64,000 nt of DNA from Candidatus Iainarchaeum sp. (GCA_018304425.1 JAGVWE010000002.1:248001-312000); one strand, 5' to 3'; counted from the stretch's first letter, positions 47,008-54,334 are shown. Translations and numbers: made by a program. The notes: generated by a model from the sequence alone, not told the origin.

Positions 47008-47636
47008 GGAAGGAACGCGTCCAAGAGCTTTTTTACGTCCGGCATGATTTCCCGGAGCGGGCGGCAGGCGTCAAGGACCTGGATGTTCTCGCCGGGAAAG
47101 AATCCAGGCATGCGCTGGAAGACTCCCCGGATTTCTTCCTGGAAGTCCACGCGCTCGAATTTCTCCAGGTAGGCGCGGCGCTTGTCGGCCTGCATGCGCT
47201 CCAAGGCAATGGAGGCCGGGACGTCCAGGATAAGGGCGAGGCCTGGCACCGGGAGGCCCTTGTGCAGGTCCACGATTTCCTGCACGGGAATGCCTTGCGC
47301 GGACTGGTAAGCAAGGGTAGCATACTTGTAGCGGTCGCATACCACGATTTTTCCGGCGACGAGGGCAGGCAACAACTCCTTTTTGACGTGCTCCCGGCGG
47401 TCCCTCACGTACAAGTCCAAGAACTTGCGGGCATTCGCTTTGGGATCGGTTTCCGCCTTCAAGAGTTCCCGGATTTCGTGGCCGAACAAGCCATCGGTTG
47501 GCTCGGCGGTCAACAGCAACCGGTTCTTGTCAAGGCCCTTTTCTAACAGGTAGTCCGCGATGTGAAACAAGAGGCTCGACTTGCCGCTGCCATCGATGCC
47601 GTCGACGACGATGAACTTTCCCTTCGGCGAAAGCAT
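47004..47636 (-). CDS. tmk: Thymidylate kinase
   Basis: A 210-residue kinase that phosphorylates dTMP. KFIVVDGIDGSGKSSLLFHIA is the P-loop, TAEPTDGLFG and VVCDRYKYATLAYQSAQG contain the DRY-like motif, and LILDVPASIALERM follows. I start at the ATG giving MLSPKGKF; a start six codons upstream is open. The lid region RRAYLEKFER is Arg-rich. Confidence 0.92.
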   Translation of the reverse strand: MLSPKGKFIVVDGIDGSGKSSLLFHIADYLLEKGLDKNRLLLTAEPTDGLFGHEIRELLKAETDPKANARKFLDLYVRDRREHVKKELLPALVAGKIVVCDRYKYATLAYQSAQGIPVQEIVDLHKGLPVPGLALILDVPASIALERMQADKRRAYLEKFERVDFQEEIRGVFQRMPGFFPGENIQVLDACRPLREIMPDVKKLLDAFLP

Positions 47637-47681
47637 GACGAAAGCATGGGACAAAAGGAATTTAAGCCCAAGGCCAGGGGA

Positions 47682-48803
47682 CTACTTTTCCTCGTCGGCT
47701 TCGTCGTCCAGGCCCGCGAAGTCGAGTTCCTCGACGTCAATGGGCTCGGATTCTTCTTCCCTGGCTTCCACAGCCGGTTTTTTCCTGGGCTTGGCTTCCA
47801 AGGACGGGTCTTCCTCCTCTTCGGCCAAGTCACGGAGGCTGCTGGCGCCTTTGGCTGGCTTTGGCCCTGGCTTGTAAGACTGCCACGCCGGCTGGGCGGC
47901 CGCGGCCTCGAGCTGGCTAAACGAAGCAACCCGGTCACCGGCTCCACCGGACAGGTTGGCGTAGAGCCTCACGAAACCAAACGAGAACAAGACCGTGGCC
48001 AGCGGCGAAAACAAGAACAAGAACAAGGAAAAGGCGATGAAAAACGAGAGCATGGCGCCGACGAAGGGCAGGACGGAAAGCAATTGCACGGGCAAGCCCA
48101 TGGAAGCCGCTGCCGCGTCCAGGCTGCCGGAAAACATGCTGCCAGCCGCCACGCCGACGAGGAAGGCCAGGACCCCGCTGACCAAGAACAAGAACAGCAT
48201 CACCGCAACCAACAACACCAGGAAGTTGAAGAACACGCGCCAAAACTTTCCCATGGTAAGCCGCCAGGACTCCCGCGTGGAGTCAAACAAGCCCAGTCCC
48301 CTGGAAAGCAAGGCCATGGCCGAAAAAGACAACCGCAACATGTTGTAGAAGACCACCAAATAATAGAGCATCAAGAGGATGCCAACCCAGGAAAAGACCT
48401 CCATGAAGCCCAACGGGTTCTGGGCAGCGGAGACAAAGCCATAGCCGAGCTCCAGCACCAGGAAGAGAATGAAGAGGCCCAGCCACTTGAGGTTGTACCC
48501 GGAGAACAAGGCAATCAAGCCCGAAAGCAGGTACACCGCGAACAACTTGAAGACGCCCAGCAAACCAAAGGGCGGCGGAGAAAAGCCCACCCGGCGCAAG
48601 GCATGCAAGGCCAGCCGGGCAATCACGTAATACTGGACGAACCCCAAGAGCAGGGGCGCCACCAACAAGGCCACGGGACTGGAAGCCAACAAGAATGGCA
48701 CGACCATGCCCGCAAACGACAACCCCAAGAGCGCCAAGGCAAAGGCATACGCCTTCAAGTCCTTCAACGCGGAAAAAGCAAACGAAACCACTCCCTCGCC
48801 CAT
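47682..48803 (-). CDS. Multi-pass membrane protein with acidic tail
   Basis: About 373 residues with seven or so membrane helices, then a long C-terminal cytoplasmic tail rich in Glu, Asp, Lys and Ala (RDLAEEEEDPSLEAKPRKK ... EPIDVEELDFAGLDDEADEE). The membrane part resembles DUF4013-like archaeal proteins in arrangement, but I am not sure. The ATG giving MGEGVVSF lies two codons after a TTG. Box A GTATTTAAG upstream is shared with the tRNA-Gly region. Confidence 0.55.
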   Translation of the reverse strand: MGEGVVSFAFSALKDLKAYAFALALLGLSFAGMVVPFLLASSPVALLVAPLLLGFVQYYVIARLALHALRRVGFSPPPFGLLGVFKLFAVYLLSGLIALFSGYNLKWLGLFILFLVLELGYGFVSAAQNPLGFMEVFSWVGILLMLYYLVVFYNMLRLSFSAMALLSRGLGLFDSTRESWRLTMGKFWRVFFNFLVLLVAVMLFLFLVSGVLAFLVGVAAGSMFSGSLDAAAASMGLPVQLLSVLPFVGAMLSFFIAFSLFLFLFSPLATVLFSFGFVRLYANLSGGAGDRVASFSQLEAAAAQPAWQSYKPGPKPAKGASSLRDLAEEEEDPSLEAKPRKKPAVEAREEESEPIDVEELDFAGLDDEADEEK

Positions 48804-48868
48804 GGACAAACCAAGTAGAGTAGAGCAAACGGGTATTTAAGGAAAACGGGTGAAAAGGGTTTTAAACG

Positions 48869-49037
48869 GCAACCGTGGCGTATTGGTAGCGTTCGAGCCT
48901 TCCACAACCTTTTTACAAAAGGTTGGCGAAAAAGGCCTATACTTCGTATAGGCCATCCTTTTTGCTGACACAAAAAGGGGCCTTCTGGATTGGGTTGAAG
49001 CGAGCTCGAGGGCCGGGTTCGATTCCCGGCGGTTGCA
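48869..49037 (+). tRNA. tRNA-Gly(UCC), with a 98-nt intron
   Basis: Exons are 48869-48904 and 49003-49037. Acceptor GCAACCG/CGGUUGC, A73; D stem GCGU; anticodon stem CGAGC/GCUCG; loop CUUCCAA gives anticodon UCC; T arm CCGGG-UUCGAUU-CCCGG. The intron sits at the canonical position between bases 37 and 38. A full bulge-helix-bulge forms: CUUC pairs with GAAG (4 bp), 3-base bulges CAC and CGA, and AACC pairs with GGUU outside. A GTATTTAAGG box lies about 35 bp upstream. No CCA is encoded. Confidence 0.92.
48905..49002 (+). other. tRNA intron containing hairpin elements
   Basis: The intron holds two perfect hairpins: AACCTTTT/AAAAGGTT with loop TAC (48906-48924) and GGCCTATAC/GTATAGGCC with loop TTC (48934-48954), the latter flanked by AAAAA and TTTTT. 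The AACC of hairpin 1 is the same segment needed for the bulge-helix-bulge, so the two structures compete. Confidence 0.8.
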
Positions 49038-49040
49038 TTC

Positions 49041-49143
49041 AGCCTTTTTACAAAAGGCTGGCAAAAAGGTGTCCTGCTGTGCAGGACACTGCCGGTCGAA
49101 GGTGCCGGCTGCCCACCATACGTCGTCCCGTCTTCGACGGGAC
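49041..49143 (+). repeat. Hairpin cluster after tRNA-Gly(UCC)
   Basis: Four hairpins: AGCCTTTT/AAAAGGCT with loop TAC (49041-49059), GTGTCCTGC/GCAGGACAC with loop TGT (49069-49089), GCCGG/CCGGC (49091-49109), and GTCCCGTC/GACGGGAC with loop TTC (49125-49143). The first hairpin and the following TGGC-AAAAAGG linker repeat the intron's first hairpin and linker, with a T-A to C-G pair change that preserves the stem. The start of the downstream gene's box A (ATAAATA) touches the last hairpin. Confidence 0.75.
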
Positions 49144-49170
49144 ATAAATATTCAATGCGGGGAACCGGAT

Positions 49171-49506
49171 ATGGACACCATCGAATACGCGGATTTCAAG
49201 AAGCTGCAGATGCGCGTCGGCAAGGTGCTGGAAGTCGAGCGCGTGCCCAACACTGACAAGCTCTACAAGCTGCAGGTGGACGTCGGGTTCGAGAAGCCCC
49301 TGCAAATCGTTTCCAGCCTGGTGCCCTATTACTCGGCTGAGGAACTGATGGGGAAGCGCATTATCGTGCTCGTCAACCTCAAGCCCACCAAGTTCGCGGG
49401 CCAGGAAAGCAACGGCATGCTATTGTGCGCGGAGAGCGCGGACGCGAGCCAGTGCACGCTGTTGACGACGGAGAAGGAGATGGAGGCGGGTACGGAAGTA
49501 TGCTGA
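49171..49506 (+). CDS. Stand-alone tRNA-binding OB-fold protein (MetRS C-terminal domain type)
   Basis: A 111-residue protein of the EMAPII/Trbp111 type (COG0073). FKKLQMRVGKVLEVERVPNTDKLYKLQVDVG and IVSSLVPYYSAEELMGKRIIVLVNLKP followed by SNGMLLCAES are the family pattern. In archaea such domains serve as a separate beta subunit of methionyl-tRNA synthetase. An ACATAAATATTC box 20 bp upstream supports a leaderless ATG. The hairpin cluster after tRNA-Gly precedes it. Confidence 0.88.
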   Translation: MDTIEYADFKKLQMRVGKVLEVERVPNTDKLYKLQVDVGFEKPLQIVSSLVPYYSAEELMGKRIIVLVNLKPTKFAGQESNGMLLCAESADASQCTLLTTEKEMEAGTEVC

Positions 49507-49796
49507 ACTCGCGCGGCCAGGTGAAGGGCATGAAAGACCAGTGCCTTGTCACCGTGGCCTCGGTTTCCTGAACCCCTGACTCACGCGCTTTGGCTTTGAA
49601 TGTGGGAGCGGTTTTTCCCCCGCCAGATAATTTGCCACCCCATTCAAGGCGAATTGTGCCAAGACATCGAGGTCCCTTGAATTGAGGCCCTGCATGGAGA
49701 ACCTGGTGCAGACGACCAATAAATAGTTAACCCCCCTTCTCGGCCAAAAGGCTCATGGTCGCGTGCGAAGCCGGCACGCGTGTTGGCAGCGCGGGC
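49507..49796. other. Intergenic stretch with one long hairpin
   Basis: No convincing gene is visible. Bases 49593-49602 pair with 49641-49650 (10 bp with one G-U), extended by GGG/CCC after a 1-base bulge, and an inner GCGG/CCGC stem caps it, so a roughly 58-nt hairpin could form. It may be a small RNA or the end of the preceding transcript. The rest shows nothing I can name. Confidence 0.35.
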
Positions 49797-49851
49797 GTGG
49801 TATTCATTTCCATGTGGTACACACCTATTTTTAAACGTTTTTGAATACCAC
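49797..49851. promoter_or_regulatory. Inverted repeat flanking the fic promoter
   Basis: GTGGTATTCA (49797-49806) and TGAATACCAC (49842-49851) form a perfect 10-bp inverted repeat on both sides of the box CTATTTTTAAAC. A further GTGGTA lies between, and ACACCTATTT/ACCACCTATTT is a direct repeat next to the start. The arrangement suggests a repressor site that covers the box A. Confidence 0.6.
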
Positions 49852-49858
49852 CTATTTC

Positions 49859-50797
49859 ATGGTTTACCTGATTAAGGCGAATCGGGGCGCGAAGACCTAT
49901 TATTACCTGGCAGAAAACGCCCGGGTCGGCAGGGGCCGCCGAAAGCTGCTGAAGAAATACCTGGGCAGTGCCAAACCCGGCGCGAAACAACTGGCGGCGC
50001 TCACCGACCAGTTCCAAGCCGAAATCGAGGTTAAAAAGCACGCGCTGACCGGCTACCACTACCTGCTGCCCGACGAGATAAAGCACATCGACAAAACCAA
50101 CAACGGCTTCCTTGAACGATACCGGCAGCTCAACCCCACCGAACGCGAACAATTCGACCAGAACTTTGTCAACGTGTTCGTCTACAATTCGAATTCCATC
50201 GCAGGCAGCACCTTGACGGCCAGGGAAGTCAGGCTGCTGCTCGAAGAAAACATCGCGCCCAACAAGGACTTGGAAGACGTGTTGGAAGCCAGGAACGCGC
50301 AGAAGACGCTGGCCCTCGTCAAGGCGACGAAGACGCCATTTGACCTTGGCCTGCTCTGCCAGTTGCACGAAACGTACTTCAAGGACACGAAGCCCTTCAT
50401 TGCCGGCAAGCTCAAGACCAAAGACAACTTCGTGCGAGGCGCACGGTTCCAAACCACCAAACCGGCATACATCCTAACCGACCTCAAACTGTATTTCAGC
50501 GATTACGCGCGGCTGGCCAAGGAACTGCACCCCCTGGAGCTTGCGGCCTGGGCTCATTGGAAGTTCGAGAAAATCCATCCCTTCCAGGACGGCAATGGCC
50601 GAATTGGTCGGCTGGTCATGAACTACGTGCTGTTCAGGCACGGCTACCAGATGATTGACATCAAGACCAGGGAAAAACAGCGCTACTTCAAGGCGCTGGC
50701 GGCCTGCGACCGCAACAACGCCGGGGAACCCCTGGCCAGGCTGCTCGTCAAGCGGTTCACGGCCCAATACCTGCATGCATTGAAGGAAGGGAAATGA
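49859..50797 (+). CDS. Fic-domain protein (AMPylation/UMPylation type)
   Basis: A 312-residue Fic protein. The catalytic motif HPFQDGNGRIGRLVMNYVL near residue 240 is intact (His, Asp, Asn and Arg all present), so nucleotide transfer to a target hydroxyl is expected. An N-terminal region with basic and helical segments and a DNA-binding-like look precedes it. The inhibitory helix reads YNSNSIAGSTLTARE near residue 110; the usual Glu after Ile is Ala here. The ATG is about 25 bp after a TTTTTAAAC box; a TTG earlier is open. A large inverted repeat spans the promoter. Confidence 0.88.
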   Translation: MVYLIKANRGAKTYYYLAENARVGRGRRKLLKKYLGSAKPGAKQLAALTDQFQAEIEVKKHALTGYHYLLPDEIKHIDKTNNGFLERYRQLNPTEREQFDQNFVNVFVYNSNSIAGSTLTAREVRLLLEENIAPNKDLEDVLEARNAQKTLALVKATKTPFDLGLLCQLHETYFKDTKPFIAGKLKTKDNFVRGARFQTTKPAYILTDLKLYFSDYARLAKELHPLELAAWAHWKFEKIHPFQDGNGRIGRLVMNYVLFRHGYQMIDIKTREKQRYFKALAACDRNNAGEPLARLLVKRFTAQYLHALKEGK

Positions 50798-50798
50798 G

Positions 50799-51284
50799 AT
50801 GGGCGCACGCGAAGCCGAACAGGTGCAGGCCTACTTGAAGGGGCTGGGCATGGAGTTTCGGGTGGTGACGCACGAGGCGGTATACACCTCGGAGGCCGCG
50901 GCCAAGGCGCGGGGCCTGGAGTTGAAGCAAGGCGTCAAGGCCATGGTGTTGAAGGACGAGAATGGGAAAGTCGTGCTGGGCTTGATTGCCGCGGACAAAC
51001 GCATCGACTTGAAGAAACTGGCGGCCGTGGCCGGCACGGGAAGATTGAGTCTGGCGAAGCCGGATGAGGTGCTGAAGCACACCGGCTGCGAGGTCGGGAG
51101 CGTGCACCCCTTCGGCAACCTGCACAAGCTGCCGACCTACCTCGACGAGTCGGTCAAGGAAAACGAAACCGTTGACTTCAACATCGGCTTGCACACGCAC
51201 AGCGTCATCATGACGGCCAAGGACTTCGTGGACGCCGTGAAACCGGTGGAAGGAAGGTTTTCGGCTGGAGCAAGAAAGGCTTAA
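50799..51284 (+). CDS. YbaK/ProX-type aminoacyl-tRNA deacylase
   Basis: A 161-residue protein of the INS superfamily that removes wrongly attached amino acids from tRNA. VKAMVLKDENGKVVLGLIAADKRIDLKKLA contains the conserved Lys, and GCEVGSVHPFG and TYLDESV are family motifs. The start follows the fic stop within a few bases, so they are likely co-transcribed. Which amino acid it clears cannot be told from the sequence. Confidence 0.9.
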   Translation: MGAREAEQVQAYLKGLGMEFRVVTHEAVYTSEAAAKARGLELKQGVKAMVLKDENGKVVLGLIAADKRIDLKKLAAVAGTGRLSLAKPDEVLKHTGCEVGSVHPFGNLHKLPTYLDESVKENETVDFNIGLHTHSVIMTAKDFVDAVKPVEGRFSAGARKA

Positions 51285-51311
51285 ATATAAGTATAGACAC
51301 GTATATACTTT

Positions 51312-52118
51312 ATGCAGACCTTGCAGGCAGCTGAAATCCTGGAGAAAAAGGCGGTCGGGTTCGGCAATGGCGCCATTGTGTACGTGCCGAAGCGCTGGGC
51401 TGGTAAAACCGTGCTAGTGGCGGCACAGGAGCCTCCCCAGGCATTTGAACGGGAAGCATTGAAAATCCTGGAGCCATTCCTTGGAAGCGTGCAAGGCCTT
51501 TACTTGTTCGGCAGCCGCGCCCGTGGTGAGGCTCGAGCAGACTCTGATGCTGACTTCCTCGTCCTAACCGACAAACCCTTCAACCCAGGCAAACACGCTG
51601 GTTTCGAGTTCCTTGTCCTGAGCCCCGCACAAATCGAGCAAGAAATGGCGGGTGCACGCGGTGTGTTCCTCCGCCAGGCCCTGGACGAAGCCAAGCCCGG
51701 GCTCAATGCGCGCTTGCTTGAAGAGCTCAGGCGCGCGGCTGGAACGCCCGACTACCACGCCCTCCTGGATGACACGCTGGCCGCGTTCAAGCAGGTGAAG
51801 GAACTGCTGGACGCGGACCGAAGAAGGGGCGTGAAAGAAGTCCGGGGCGGGGCCTGCGTGTACTCGCTCGTGCTCAGGGCCAAGGCACTGTACGCGGCCC
51901 GCTGCCAGCTGCGGAAAAAGTCGTTCACGCTGCAGGGCCTGCGTCAGGACCTTTACGGCCAGGGCCTGGCCAGGGAAACCGTGGAGCGGCTGCTGGAAGC
52001 CCATCGCGCCGAACGCGACGAAAGGCGCGGCAAACCCAGTATACGGTTGGTGGAACTGAACGCGCTATTTGAAGCGGTGAAGGCAGCCTTCCTTGAAACC
52101 GAGGCGATGCTTGGGTGA
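51312..52118 (+). CDS. Nucleotidyltransferase with N-terminal AbrB-like and C-terminal HEPN-like regions
   Basis: A 268-residue protein. Residues 1-40 (AAEILEKKAVGFGNGAIVYVPKRWAGKTVLVA) resemble DUF2080/AbrB-like domains. Residues about 60-100 form a minimal nucleotidyltransferase (GLYLFGSRARGEARADSDADFLVL, with Gly-Ser and the Asp pair). The C-terminal helical half looks HEPN-like, but I do not see the Arg-x4-6-His motif. A TTAAATATAAG box precedes it, with a CGTATATAC repeat. It overlaps the next small gene by 4 bases (GTGA). Possibly a fused toxin-antitoxin-like enzyme. Confidence 0.72.
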   Translation: MQTLQAAEILEKKAVGFGNGAIVYVPKRWAGKTVLVAAQEPPQAFEREALKILEPFLGSVQGLYLFGSRARGEARADSDADFLVLTDKPFNPGKHAGFEFLVLSPAQIEQEMAGARGVFLRQALDEAKPGLNARLLEELRRAAGTPDYHALLDDTLAAFKQVKELLDADRRRGVKEVRGGACVYSLVLRAKALYAARCQLRKKSFTLQGLRQDLYGQGLARETVERLLEAHRAERDERRGKPSIRLVELNALFEAVKAAFLETEAMLG

Positions 52119-52282
52119 GCGACAAAAAGAAGTACCGGAAAGGCATCGCTTCCCTTGACCGCCGCATCGCCGAGCACCGCGAAAAACAGTGCACGACGCG
52201 CAACCCGAAACTGTTCCATTACTGGGAAAAGGAAATCGAGAAATTCAAGCGGGAGAAAAGGAAGAAGGCAAAGTGGCTGTAA
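52115..52282 (+). CDS. Small basic protein coupled to the nucleotidyltransferase gene
   Basis: A 55-residue protein beginning MSDKKKYRKGIASLDRRIAE and ending in a Lys/Arg-rich helix (EIEKFKREKRKKAKWL). The GTG start overlaps the stop of the upstream gene (GTGA), which argues for translational coupling. Too short for many gene finders. It may be a partner of the nucleotidyltransferase. Confidence 0.6.
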   Translation: MSDKKKYRKGIASLDRRIAEHREKQCTTRNPKLFHYWEKEIEKFKREKRKKAKWL

Positions 52283-52327
52283 AGCCGGACGGCAAAGGCT
52301 TAAATTCCGGCTGACCCTTATTCTGTA

Positions 52328-52417
52328 ATGCCAAAACCCAGCGGCCCGCGGTGGACCTTGCACAAGAGCAAGCGGGTGGAAGTAAGGCACCATGGGCACC
52401 TGGGCGGAGGGGACTAA
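52328..52417 (+). CDS. 29-residue peptide upstream of rnp4
   Basis: The frame begins MPKPSGPRWTLHKSKR and ends HLGGGD; it is rich in His, Lys, Arg and Gly. A GGCTTAAATTCC box lies about 25 bp before the ATG, so it would be the first, leaderless product of the rnp4 transcript. The GGAGGGG site for rnp4 lies inside its last codons. It could be a real microprotein or a leader peptide that controls rnp4. Confidence 0.45.
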   Translation: MPKPSGPRWTLHKSKRVEVRHHGHLGGGD

Positions 52418-52419
52418 GC

Positions 52420-52701
52420 TTGCGCGAACGCCAGAAGAACCGGGTCGAAGCCCTGGCCCTTGAACGGATTTACCGCTTGTTCGAGTTGGCCGAAGCCGAG
52501 GCGAAGCCGGAGCGCGCGAAACGGTATGTCGAGTTGGCGCGGAAGATAAGCGCGCGCAACAAGGCCCGCATCCCCCCCGAGCTGAAGAAACGGTTCTGCA
52601 AGAAGTGCAACTCAATGAACGTGCAGGTAGCTGCGACGAAGCTCGGCTGGCGCACGGTAAAATGCGGGGACTGTGGGGCGGAAAGGAAGGCGGGAAAGTA
52701 A
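52420..52701 (+). CDS. rnp4: RNase P protein component 4 (Rpp21 family)
   Basis: A 93-residue zinc-ribbon subunit of archaeal RNase P, which processes tRNA 5' ends. RVEALALERIYRLFELA and RYVELARKISARNKARIPPELK give the helical part, and the zinc ribbon has CKKCNSMN and CGDCGAER. The TTG start follows a GGAGGGG site with good spacing; the same frame is open further upstream but without signals. Confidence 0.85.
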   Translation: MRERQKNRVEALALERIYRLFELAEAEAKPERAKRYVELARKISARNKARIPPELKKRFCKKCNSMNVQVAATKLGWRTVKCGDCGAERKAGK

Positions 52702-52722
52702 AGGAGGCCGAAGGCATCATGG

Positions 52723-53208
52723 ATGACGAAGGCTGAACGCAAAGACTGGCACTCACTCAAGCGCTACATATGGTATGGTGCCCCAAGCAAAGAGGGCAAA
52801 GCGGCCCAGGCTTCCGCGGTGCGCAAGACCGTGGCAAAGCTGCCGCCGGATGAGTTGGCGGAGTTCGCGGAACTCGAAGCGCAGAAGGCCGATGCCTTTC
52901 TCCAAGAATGGACGCGGGTGTATGCCAACCCATTGAGAGGGCGCCGACATCAACCCCACCGGCCCATACAGGAATTCATCAGTGCCATGCGGCGTGTGGG
53001 GGCTTTGGCGGCACTGATAGGCAACCGGCATTCGCAAGCCCCTGGCATCAACACGCGGATGCAGAAGGTAGTGGCCAGGAGCAAGGAAGCCCGGCTGGCG
53101 CGGCCCCCGTTGCACATGGTGCGGATGGCCCGGGAACTGTTCGGTTTGCGGCGTGGTCTTGGCAGGATTATTCGAAAAGGGGTTCAACGGCTCCGGCGGA
53201 AGCCCTGA
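52723..53208 (+). CDS. Orphan basic helical protein
   Basis: A 161-residue protein, strongly basic at the C-terminus (MARELFGLRRGLGRIIRKG followed by VQRLRRKP). The N-terminal half has mixed helices (KTVAKLPPDELAEFAELEAQ). No family recognised. The tail resembles that of the protein at 40877, and its codons are less GC-biased than neighbouring housekeeping genes. It begins 21 bp after rnp4 and may be co-transcribed. Confidence 0.5.
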   Translation: MTKAERKDWHSLKRYIWYGAPSKEGKAAQASAVRKTVAKLPPDELAEFAELEAQKADAFLQEWTRVYANPLRGRRHQPHRPIQEFISAMRRVGALAALIGNRHSQAPGINTRMQKVVARSKEARLARPPLHMVRMARELFGLRRGLGRIIRKGVQRLRRKP

Positions 53209-53268
53209 ATTTTCCCGAGCCAGGCAAAACCATAAATAGGGGAAAACGCGCATTAGGTATGGAGTCAA

Positions 53269-53562
53269 ATGGGCAAGCAACCGGGTTGGGTAAGAACAGC
53301 ATTCAATGAATACGTCAATGCCTGGGCGAAACGGCAGGGCGGCTTTAAGCTGGGGGCCGACAAAGGCAAGCGCTTGGTGGTCCCGGATGCGGCCACCCGG
53401 GAACGGCTGTGGAATGATTTCAGGCAAACTATGCTGCCTTCCTTGCGACGCTTGCGGAAAACGGCTGGGCGGCGGGTGGCTGCGGGAAACCGGCCTGGAC
53501 GCGGGACGCCAGGTCGGCCGCTTGGGGTTCGGACCGGGCACCGGAACGTCCACGCGAAGTGA
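53269..53562 (+). CDS. Orphan Arg-rich protein
   Basis: A 97-residue, basic protein (RQTMLPSLRRLRKTAGRR; RPGRGTPGRPLGVRTGHR) with a helical first half (GWV RTAFNEYVNAWAKRQ). Unknown family. An ACCATAAATAGG box about 35 bp before the ATG supports it. The Arg/Gly/Pro-rich tail may bind RNA or DNA. Confidence 0.45.
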   Translation: MGKQPGWVRTAFNEYVNAWAKRQGGFKLGADKGKRLVVPDAATRERLWNDFRQTMLPSLRRLRKTAGRRVAAGNRPGRGTPGRPLGVRTGHRNVHAK

Positions 53563-53582
53563 AGTCCAGGCCACGGCAAACC

Positions 53583-53711
53583 TTTTTAAACCGTTGCCAA
53601 GGGAATTGGGTATAACCTGTTTCTTTGCTCCCCCGCAGGGGGGTTGAGCAGGGAAGGGCCCCGAGAGGGGACGAGAATTAGGGTTTAATCGGGATTTGAT
53701 GGTGACCATGG
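53583..53711 (+). promoter_or_regulatory. Promoter and structured leader of the rps19e operon
   Basis: A CCTTTTTAAACCG box (53581-53592) is followed by about 95 nt before the eS19 start. The leader holds CCCCC-GCA-GGGGG (extended by GCT/AGC) and CCCC-GAGA-GGGG hairpins, then a GGTGA ribosome binding site 6 bases before the ATG. Ribosomal protein operons often use such leaders for feedback control. Confidence 0.5.
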
Positions 53712-54320
53712 ATGGCAGTGTATGATGTGCCGGCGGCCGAGCTGATCCAGCGCGTGGCCGAGGACCTTCGAAAGGAATTGCAGCAGCCGGGTTTCACGCC
53801 CTACGTGAAGACCGGGGTGGGCCGGGAGCGGAGTCCCCAGAACAAGGACTGGTGGTTCGTGCGGTCGGCCAGCATTTTGTACCGCTTGTACAAGGATGGC
53901 CCGGCTGGCACCGAGGGGTTGCGCAGTTATTATGGGGGGAGAAAGAACCGGGGCCTGAAACCCGAACGGTTTCGCAAGGCCTCGGGGAAGGTCATCCGGA
54001 CGTGCCTGCAGGCCCTGGAAAAGAGCGGGTACATCAAGAAGGTCAAGAAGGGCCGCGTGGTTTCCCAGAAGGGCCAGGGCTACCTGGAGAAGAAGGCCGA
54101 GGAAATCAAGAAGCACCTGACGGAAATCCTCCAGCAGAAAGAGGAAGCCGAGTTGCGGGTTGAAAAAGAAAAACAGTTGTCCAAGGAAGAACTCGAGTTG
54201 AGGGAAACATTTAGGAAGCAAAAAGAAGAGGAAAAGCGGCACGAGGCCGAGAAGCACAAGAAGGAAGGCAAGCCCCAGCCGGCCAAGAAGCCGGAGGAAG
54301 GAAAGGCCGAGCAACAGTAG
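53712..54320 (+). CDS. rps19e: Ribosomal protein eS19 with charged C-terminal extension
   Basis: A 202-residue small-subunit protein. The first 150 residues match eS19 (VKTGVGRERSPQNKDWWFVRSASILYRLY; LRSYYGGRKNRGLKPERFRKASG; RTCLQALEKSGYIKK). The last 50 or so residues are an added Lys/Glu-rich helix (LSKEELELRETFRKQKEEEK ...), absent from standard archaeal eS19 of about 150 residues. First gene of a long translation and secretion operon. Confidence 0.95.
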   Translation: MAVYDVPAAELIQRVAEDLRKELQQPGFTPYVKTGVGRERSPQNKDWWFVRSASILYRLYKDGPAGTEGLRSYYGGRKNRGLKPERFRKASGKVIRTCLQALEKSGYIKKVKKGRVVSQKGQGYLEKKAEEIKKHLTEILQQKEEAELRVEKEKQLSKEELELRETFRKQKEEEKRHEAEKHKKEGKPQPAKKPEEGKAEQQ

Positions 54321-54334
54321 GCGGAGGCCAGGGG

